This document shows positions 55,666-64,000 of a stretch of DNA of 64,000 nt, piece by piece (positions within the stretch are counted from its first letter, which is position 1; the number at the start of each line of letters is the position of its first letter). Both the position numbers and the translations under genes were made by a program. The notes beneath the pieces are model-generated. The model did not search any database. It saw nothing but the letters and a program-made list of their open reading frames with translations, and was not told where the DNA came from. Source of the stretch: Bolinopsis microptera (taxonomy: Eukaryota > Ctenophora > Tentaculata > Lobata > Bolinopsidae); assembly GCF_026151205.1 (NCBI RefSeq), contig NC_087079.1:18222945-18286944 (forward strand). The letters run 5' to 3'.

Positions 55666-58600
55666 TCTGCTGTTTTAACATCCACATGATTAAGTGTGAG
55701 AAGACGGATGCGCTGAGGATGCTGCGGAGGCTGACCTGATTCCTGGCTGGGTGATAGTTACAGGTTTGCAGGACGTAGCTGCCAACTTCCGGTAACATTT
55801 CCTACCTGAGTTCCAGGTAGAAATACCCAGTGATTACACACAAACACATGCTCCGTCTCACCACCTGGTGATCTGTTTACTGTCAACTGGTGCAGGTGAC
55901 ACTGTTTGGATGGCGTCCCTTCCCGACATCAACACTTCTCTCGGAGTCAGACCCGCACTCTGATGAGTGATGATCACCTAGATCTGCCACACTCGAAGAA
56001 GAACAGGTTCCAATTGGTGGATTGGGGCGAAGACCTTCCCGCGTTATTCTTCAATTGAAACTTGTCCGATGAACCAGATTCCCTTCCAGAAGACCCAAAA
56101 TATTATGGGTTAGTTCCAGCATCCTTCTTGGTTTGAAAAACGCTAATAATAGATCTCATATCCTTCCTTCACCCGACTACTTCCGCAGGAAGATTATCAC
56201 ACATCAAGTCTCGGACATTTTATCGTCCTTCCTGCTAGGAAAACCACTTATTGCACGTGAATATAAAGTCCCTGCTTGAACGTGTATCCACCACTGTAAC
56301 CTTGCCAGGTGCCAACTACTGAGTATTGTCGAGTCGTCCATGGCCAGATTCTGACCCGTTTTATGGTACCTAAGGAAAGGAGAGAGAAATCGAACTCATC
56401 TGTGTTTTTACGCTCGATTTGTTGTGTTGGTGGAGCGGTTCTTGAGTGCCAGAGTTCCGGATCCCCTGAATCTCAGACAGATGGTGGACACGTTAGCACC
56501 GTCCCCACAGCAAAGAGGTCGGAGGTTGTTTTTGTAACGATAATTTGTACAAAACCTTATCATGTTCACATCCTCACTTTGAACTGAAAACGTCGACAGA
56601 TCCACCTGAACTATTGCAGTGATAATTTAAGGCGATAGTTTGAGGTTTCACTGTTATTTGAACGATTTCTCATTTAAAAATAACTACACATAGAAAGCTC
56701 TTATGAGTATACCCTGTTTTTGTTGTGCCCAAACTTTGTTTGGAAACCATTATATTTCAAGGAGAAAATTTATAAAGAGGAAAATATAGAAATAGAAAAA
56801 AAAGCGTACTAAATGTTCTATCAATAAAATGATATACCTTATTTCCATAATCCAAAACTGTAAAACCTAGGTGATATAATAATCAATATTATTATATAAT
56901 ATTCAATGGTATACTTTTATTTATTACTGTCTCAATCCACTCATTGTGGCGAAAATGAATTCTTCTCCAGAAATCACTGGTTTCTTCAAAGTGATCTTGT
57001 CCGAAAAGCCATTATTTCCACGGTCAGCGACTTCATCTCTTATTTCTGGTTAAAAAAGCCCCCAGGTCGGCAATTCTATCGGAACGTTCTCTGTCATGGC
57101 ACGCATAAACCGGACTCCATTGTTGCTAGATATTGTAATCTGAAAAACACGGTTCAGGTCATATTAACACCGGTCTCCATTTCAATAATGAAGGTTATTG
57201 AAGCAATGGTGAAAAATAAAAAGTTTGGTGACGTTTATATAAAATTTTAATAAGTTTTTATAATGGTTTAACAAAAAAGTTGGAACGTTTTGCGTGTTAA
57301 ATATTTGCCGCAATATAAAACTTGTCCCAGCAAAGCAAATAAACCGGTTCAGATGACCTTTTCTCTCCAAAAACTTTGACGATAAATGTATCAGTACCAG
57401 CTTTTGCCACATCACCGTAAAACTGTCATAACTGTGGTATCTTACTTCCTGGAATTGTGGAGTGGTGATTATGTCCTTGAGATAAAATATGGGATTTGAG
57501 AAGGAAAAAACTGAGTACTGGTAGCCACTCCTGTTTATAAAGTTTGTAAGGCCACCACATATGTGTAATTATATGTTTGGCTCCGCGCGATCGTCTCAAA
57601 TTACGCGGATTATAAGGCGATGAAGTGAGCTTAGTTATCAGAATCTTCAACATGCCTTAAATTGGCAATTTTGAAAACTTTGGTATCCCCGTGTAGGGAA
57701 AATTGTTGGCTAAAAGATCTGATAGTTGGCATATCGGTTGTAGGCATTTGAAATCCGCGATGGCGACATAGTCACATTGTGAATAGGTCCATATTCGATT
57801 ACATAAAGCTAATCATCATTGTATCGAGTCGAAAACAAGAGCGAAATCGTAGGTAGTAAGAACAAAACAAATTCATAAAACTCACGAAACTATGAATGAA
57901 ATAAAAATTGTCCAAACCCCTAAGTTATTGGATTTAAGAACTTAGAAACCTACCAAATTCCCCAGACGAGGAAGGAATGAACGCCACCAATATTCCTGTC
58001 GCCTCTATCTTAGCCAACCTCAGCGCTGACATGGGAAATGGTACCGGGCCCCAGTGGTCGTATCGTGACTTGATGGTCGAGATAAACCACCCCTTCGCTC
58101 GCCAGGACCCCGTTGTGCCCAATCATTGACAATTATTTATCAGATCAGATCAGGCAAACTTGACACGAAATTACGAAAATAGAAAGGTGGAACATTTAAT
58201 GATTCTGATTAAAGCCCTTGAAGAAACAAGACGATTACCACAATGCTGTGATATCCCCGATATCCTGCTCTCCACCTCGAACTCCTGAACCCTGCAGAAC
58301 AAACACCTCCGCTCCTCCCGTGTATTACCGACCTCAGGTTTCCTCAGAGCTTTCCTCACCCGAATTAAGGACTATGGGTAGGCGTCAGCGCCGTTCCCAT
58401 GTCCGACTCTGGTCCTGTCTCTATGAACTAAAAATCTGGGAAGGCATATGTGTTTATAAACAGGCAGTGGATGGAAAAAACTATGCCTTTATAAGTCTTT
58501 CAGGTGTTAACATCAATTTAGTTTTAATATAACGAACTTTTAATTGTAGAGTCGGTTTGTGGAGCCTCCTCAGGAATGTTCTCGTTTATAGTTTTGCCAT

Positions 58601-59436
58601 CAACTCCTTCAAGGTGATTCCCTCTTCGTTCCTGGAATATAAACAGAAAAAGTGCAACGGTCACATCTAAGTGTGCCTATCAATACATAATTTCCGTTGA
58701 GATCAACGAAGCGTTGATGGTTGAATTTGCAAAAAGAGAAAGAAAGAATATTACGAAAAATGCATAGCCAAATTCCTAATTGAACAAATATTACTATACA
58801 GATACTGTATTACGATGTTTGGATACATTTTCAGCTGCTTCAACCTGCTCCATGGTCATGCCCTAGGTAGAGGTCCTCTTAATCGTCCTTATCTCCTTTA
58901 GACGTGGCGAACCACTGGTACAAGGGAAACTAACTCTCGTCTGACGATAAAATAGTTAGCCCTTCATTACACATTATCTTACAAATGTGATAATATGGAC
59001 TCATCACAGAAATTATAAGCATGATTATGTTATTGTTATGACCTTAGCAAGAGACAGCTGGGGTTAGTGTATTACAAAGCTAATAGTTTGATTTAAGTTA
59101 ATTCTTAATTAATTTAATTAAAACGTTAATGCACAGAATATCTCACATTATTGGTGTCAACGACGGTGACACTCTCCACAAACCAGTCCCTCCCATATTA
59201 CATCAATCCTCCCGCACCACAATCTTATAAATCTGCCCAAACTCCACACAGTCCACGTGAAGGTGTCCACCGGTTCCTCTGGAACTTGTCCCATGTTCTC
59301 TGCGCTTGGACAGTTGTCCTCTCTCCGCTGTCTCCGAGGGTGCCGTGGAGACTGATGTAACAGTTCGCGTCCGTGCCCAGCTCCGAACTTGTCTCCAGTC
59401 CAGCACTTTTATTGTGTTAGATTCGTCGGAGTGAGG
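55666..59436 (-). pseudogene. Frameshift-ridden duplicate of PLAT exons (copy 2, 3' part)
   Basis: Follows 44660-48270 exon by exon and intron by intron in the same order and strand: exons near 59160-59436, 58835-58940, 58560-58640, 58215-58435, 57960-58120, 57330-57460, 56930-57140 and 55670-56610. It differs by very many one- or two-base gains and losses, in introns as well as exons, so no PLAT frame stays open for long. Substitutions are few relative to indels. That pattern is unlike normal decay and resembles uncorrected long-read sequence. Upstream it continues without a gap into further PLAT exons. True duplicate or alternate haplotype is undecided. Confidence 0.75.
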
Positions 59437-59772
59437 TTGTTTCAAAGAAATTAAACTAGCCCAAGGGTAGGAGTGAGGAACAACGTGGTGTTTATTTAAT
59501 GTTTTACTCAATGTTTTACGTTTTGGAGATTGGACAACAGGCACCTATATGATATGTGGGTGACGGATATTATTTTCATGAGTGTCATTCGTGTCATAAG
59601 TATCTTATTACAATATGAGGAAAGAATGTCAATTAACTTGGGTCCAATGAATGGGGGGCGCAGGTCGCGTCTCTTCGAGAACTTGCAACATGTCAACATT
59701 CAAAATATCTTCATAATTTACACAACTTCAATATGTTAATCAATGTAACTGATGTTTGAACGATACACTTAC

Positions 59773-62700
59773 TTTTTAGTTTGCTGGACTCCAAGTTGGT
59801 CTCTTCTCCTTTGACAGTTTTCTTCACAACGGTCTCTGCTAACAAATCAACCTGTGATAGATCTAGATGTTCATTTGGTTAACCTTACTCCACCGCCACG
59901 TTAAATTGTATGATGAGTTTTAGATTTAAAAATTTTCTGTCAAAAAAACAGCTCATTTCATGAAATCCATATGCATATTAATTGATACCCATGAAATGAC
60001 TGTGACACTTTAACCTATACTTTACCTAAAATATACATTAAATCTATTTTGAAAATCTGAAAACTAACCTGTAGCTGGCCGTCCTCCTCCTCCTTATCCA
60101 GCCACCTACCACAAGGACATGTATAAACAACAGAACTATCATCTTCATCCAAACATTTAGCCACCACTTTCTCACAGTGCCACCCATCTCCTCTCCCCTT
60201 ACCATCGTGCCCTACCTGCAGCTTTATCAGTTCACTACCTTATATCTGGATCTGTGGGAACAAGAGGGGGTTTAAACGAGTAATGTACTAATTTTACGAT
60301 TAGGAAAATATAAAATCTCCTTACTTTATTCTTGAAATACTATATGTAAAACAACGCGCTGAAAGCTTACCTCAGGAGAAAAGACATCAACAGAGCCCCT
60401 CTCAAAGAACTGATCACTATCCTTGAGTCCCTCCCCCAGGACAACTCTCCCTGACCGTCCCTTGTTTCCGAACAAGTTGATGTACACTTCCGCGTCTGTT
60501 CCGGCGTGTCTTATGTCGGACGTGTACACGCTTATCTCCCATCTTGTGCCTGGATTATGTGTCTGGGTTTACATTTTCAGTAACCTCTGTTTATTACACA
60601 ATGGGAACATTTAGTATACTGACCTCACTTTCTCATTTTAAATGCTCTCTATACTTATCATCAGCTGTATTATTACCATTTTAATGTTTATTTCCCTAAA
60701 TATTTTCCTGATAATAATATGTATATTCCCAGAATTACAGCCGTGTAACACATGGTAACACATGGTACACATGGAAAACATGGTAACACATGGAACCCAT
60801 GGTAACACATGGTAACACATGGTATCTTACTTTTCTTGTAGGACTGGTCTGCTTCAACAGCTGGGTAGAGTGTTTTTTCCAAAGTACCGTCACTCTCGTC
60901 CTTACCAAACCACTCCTCACACGGGAATGTTCGTTTGACACCTGAGGGGGAGAATGTTAGGAATCTTGGTTACCGCAACAGTGGGCTTTATTAGACTCGA
61001 ATTATTGCTTCCATATTGTTTTAAAATACGACGATTTTGTCATACTCTTTTCTACAATCAAACTAATCCATCTCTACCACCAATACAATAATTTCGATAA
61101 ATTCCATGAGTATTATAGTAAGTTAAAGTATGACTCACCAAGAGAGGGTATGTCGACACTGATGCGCTCCAAATACCAATCACTACCCACGCCAGCCCCA
61201 TCATTCCATACTTTGAGATAATCCACATTCCCAACATCAATACACTCCACGTAGAACAAATCTTTAGCGTCCCTCTCGAACTTGTTGATTGAGTTAGATT
61301 TGCAGGATTTTAGATGGATTGCTCCTGTAAAGTAGATAATATATATTAAATATTTATATTTTAATGTAAAACTACTGTGATATAACTATTATTTTATCTT
61401 GATCCTGAGTGCTAATTTCAGAACAATGAAACGAAAATGAGATAAGAACAAGATAAAAACATTTCCTTTAAAAAACAAAAGAGTTAGAAATTTCAAAAAG
61501 AGGTCTGACCAGAATCTTCAGTAGCCCCAAACAGTTGGAGCATGACATCAGAGTCAGTACCAGCCCCGAACAGATCACCAGTGTAGACTGTCACGTGATA
61601 TGTGGTGCGCTGTTTAGCAGGAGCAAGCTCGCCTCAGCTGCGTCTGATATCGTCATTCCTTCCGGGAGAATTGCTAATTCACGGGAAATCTGGCCATCAT
61701 CCTCGTCTGAAGAAATGGGGTAAAGAGAGGGGTTAACTATAACCGAAGAACTAAATGTTTCAGAAAATAAAAGGGACTTAAAATAATGACCTGGAATCTG
61801 GATTATAACGATTGATGTATAAAACCCGTAAAAAAGGCTGCTGTTCGCTCCAGTAGCCAAAAACCCACCTCTGAACAAGGAAAGGCCACTCTTGTCGTCG
61901 AACCTTCATCTGCACATACCACGTGGGAACAATGCCAGGCAGCACTAGTTCCACTGTCATCCTGTCTTATCTTTACCTTACTTAAGGTACCCAAATCTAC
62001 TGCTGACAAGTTGAAAACGTCTACCTGTGGAAATAAGTAATAGAAATTGAGAAGAATTGTTATAAAAAGTACATTTTATAGATTATACCTGAGATCTCAC
62101 GATATTGTATTTGCGTATTATGATTGTCCATACGTATTTTTCAATTGGAAATCTACATCATTCCCAGCTTAAGATAAATTGACTTTACAACTTTATCCAT
62201 CACCCCTGGTTACCTGGTAACCTGGTAACCTGTTACCTGGTCAACCTGTTACCTGGTTACCTGTACCGGGTTACCTGGTTACCTGGTTACCTGGTTACCT
62301 GGCCCCAATTCCATACCTGATTTCTCTCGAACTTGTTGATATTGTCCGACTTTCTAAGGGATCGTTCTCCAGAATCTCCGTTCTCTCCATACAGAGTGAC
62401 GAATATGTCTGAGTCAGTACCGGCTCCCGTTACATCAGATGTGTGGATCGAAACAGTGTATGTTATCACTTGAAATGAGGAGAGTTAGATTTAGGAGAGG
62501 GTCACTGAATACTACTCAAAATGGTACGAAAATGGAGTCCTGTTACAGACTTACAAAATAAAATTTTACCAAAATCATCGTCAATTTTTCTGAATCTCAC
62601 ACTTTACTGTTAAGAAACAACATCCAAGAAAGAGGCTCACCTTCTGCAGAGCTTATAGGCACTCCGTTTTCATCCGTAGCGTTCAGGCTCCTGGACGAGC

Positions 62701-63954
62701 TCCCTCATCTTCAGAACCTGGCTAACCTTCTTTTACAACTTAAAGTATACTCCTTTACTGAGGCCTTGTCCATCGAGCCTAAACGAGGTAATTAATTAGT
62801 TAACTTAATCAAGCATTGTCAGATTTTAATTATGAAGCACCTATTTTCATACATTCGTTATAATTGAGGAGTTAGTCGTTGATGTTACATAAAATTTGAT
62901 TGGGAATCCAAATTAAATAGATAACTTGTAAGAGTACTGATAATTCCATTTTAGAGAAAGTAATGTTAATCACAAAGTTTATCTCACATTATGAGGTGTA
63001 AGTTTCTGGGTGGCCTTGTAGACGACCACCTTCTCCATGTGCCAGCCACTTTGTGCTCCTTTACCGTTGTGGCCCACCCGCAGCTTGTGAACCTCTCCTA
63101 TGTCCCGACACTCAATCTTAAACGTGTCTGCTTCTCCTTGATAAATATAATAACGTTTTAAACTTTCAAACAAACTTGTCCAAAACCAACTATTATAATG
63201 ATAACTTTACAGCTTTCTGAAGTCTGAACAGAAGAAAAGTCACCGCAGCTAACTTAAATTTGATTATTCAATTAGGAACAAAATATTTTAAGGGGAAAAA
63301 CCTCGCTCAAAGTTGTCTGATTTGTTGTCCAGGTTAACTACTGCTCCCTTACCCTCAGAACCATACAGCTGGACGAACACATCTGCGTTAGTTCCTGAAA
63401 GTTGATAATCTGGTTAGCTAATATGTGTGTAGTAGTAGTGTGTTGATAATACCTGTAAGTTAGTATTAATCTAGTGATATTGAGCGCTCCAAGATAATAC
63501 AATGTAATTTTGTCCGAACCTGCGCCAGAGATATCAGATGTTGTAAGTTCGACCTGATAAGGTACTTTAGCAAGGTACTTTGTGGAGTCTTTAACCGGGT
63601 AGAGATCCCTCTCAATCTTACCATCTTCCTCGTGCTTTGATAGCCACCTGTCAGGGGTAGATAAATGATAATTTAAGTATTAAAGAGGAAACCACAGTTT
63701 ATTTACTAGTTTGGTTCAGAGGCCTAATAACTTTACTTTGTAAGGTTTCAGCCGTTCGAACGAAGGAAAATGTGAGGAAAATAGAGAGAAAAAGACCTCG
63801 GTGTAAAAATCTCTATATATTTTATATATGGAAGCTTACTTTTCACAAGGAAAGATAAAGATGGTCCCAGCGACCCCGACCTCCACACAATCTAGATACC
63901 AGCCACTGCTGATGCCTGACCCGTCGTGTCCTATCGTCATTCTCTCCAACTTAC
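59773..63954 (-). CDS. LOXHD1-like multi-PLAT protein, upstream exons
   Basis: Exons with GT-AG borders, 5' to 3': 63840-63954, 63520-63647, 63302-63394, 62988-63136, 62641 to about 62778, 62317-62468, about 61872-62024, 61510-61706, 61139-61324, 60831-60941, 60371-60549, 60070 to about 60241 and 59773-59851. They encode about four and a half PLAT domains: TSDISGAGTNADVFVQLYG, HTSDVTGAGTDSDIFVTLYG, YTGDLFGAGTDSDVM and YTSDIRHAGTDAEVYINLFG each open a repeat, and FPCEEW or CPCGRW closes one. Frames break by one base near 60238, 61630, 61885 and 62700, again without other decay. The gene extends beyond the window. With the downstream copy it would have at least eleven PLATs. Confidence 0.83.
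60745..60830. repeat. Intronic ACACATGGTA tandem repeat
   Basis: About eight imperfect 10-bp units in a PLAT-gene intron, ending at the donor of the 60831-60941 exon. Expansion here could affect splicing, but nothing shows that it does. Confidence 0.85.
62205..62303. repeat. Intronic GGTTACCT tandem repeat
   Basis: About eleven units of GGTTACCT or GGTAACCT, each nearly palindromic (GGTTACC/GGTAACC), ending 14 bp from the donor of the 62317-62468 exon. The self-complementary units could form alternative hairpins. Confidence 0.88.
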
Positions 63955-64000
63955 CTGTTTAACGGACCAGAATTTAATAACAACAAACAATTATACAATT

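Overview
The window is eukaryotic, almost certainly an invertebrate animal. It is AT-rich and holds split genes with GT-AG introns, a secreted apple/PAN-domain protein, a LOXHD1-like multi-PLAT gene, a BTB protein, two vesicular-transporter-like MFS genes, several non-LTR retrotransposons, a tRNA-derived SINE and many TIR elements. Telomere-like CCCTAA/CCCTGA repeats fit an animal. I cannot fix the phylum: a cnidarian or another early-branching or marine invertebrate is plausible, not shown. No bacterial-type gene cluster, operon or CRISPR array is present.

Layout. 1-3.5 kb: 3' part of a LINE with a restriction-like endonuclease (minus), a composite TIR element, and a 540-bp element made of palindromic modules. 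3.7-5.4 kb: single-exon BTB gene. 5.4-7.1 kb: SINE and duplicated flanks. 7.1-9.36 kb: 5'-truncated LINE reverse transcriptase, ending 90 bp from the 3' end of a two-exon, eight-domain apple/PAN gene (9.4-12.0 kb, minus). 14.07-18.51 kb: a 4.4-kb TIR unit with nested insertions (mariner-type MITE, broken MULE transposase, telomere-like array). 18.8-24.0 kb: nested inverted repeats with two long hairpins. 26.6-29.8 kb: APE-type LINE ORF (minus). 30.2-31.5 kb: 34-bp minisatellite. 32.6-43.2 kb: a large inverted duplication with arms of about 4.5 kb. Each arm carries an intronless MFS transporter gene preceded closely by a 19-bp minisatellite, and the two genes converge on a 1.5-kb unique spacer. 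44.3-48.2 kb: PLAT gene, copy 1. A 100-N gap follows. 48.4-54.8 kb: MITEs and a 51-bp minisatellite. 54.8-55.7 kb: an unrecognised ORF. 55.7-64.0 kb: a longer PLAT gene whose downstream half duplicates 44.6-48.3 kb but is full of one-base indels.

Function. The host genes look unrelated to one another: BTB adaptor, secreted apple/PAN protein, MFS vesicular-type transporters, stereocilin-like or membrane-skeleton PLAT protein. What ties the window together is repeat biology: inverted duplication, foldback DNA, minisatellite growth beside promoters, and serial nested insertion of small DNA transposons with readable target-site duplications. The best candidates for something undescribed are the mirror-image MFS pair with promoter-proximal minisatellites and the element built from repeated TGGTATATC palindromes. 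The duplicated PLAT segment is more likely an assembly problem than biology.
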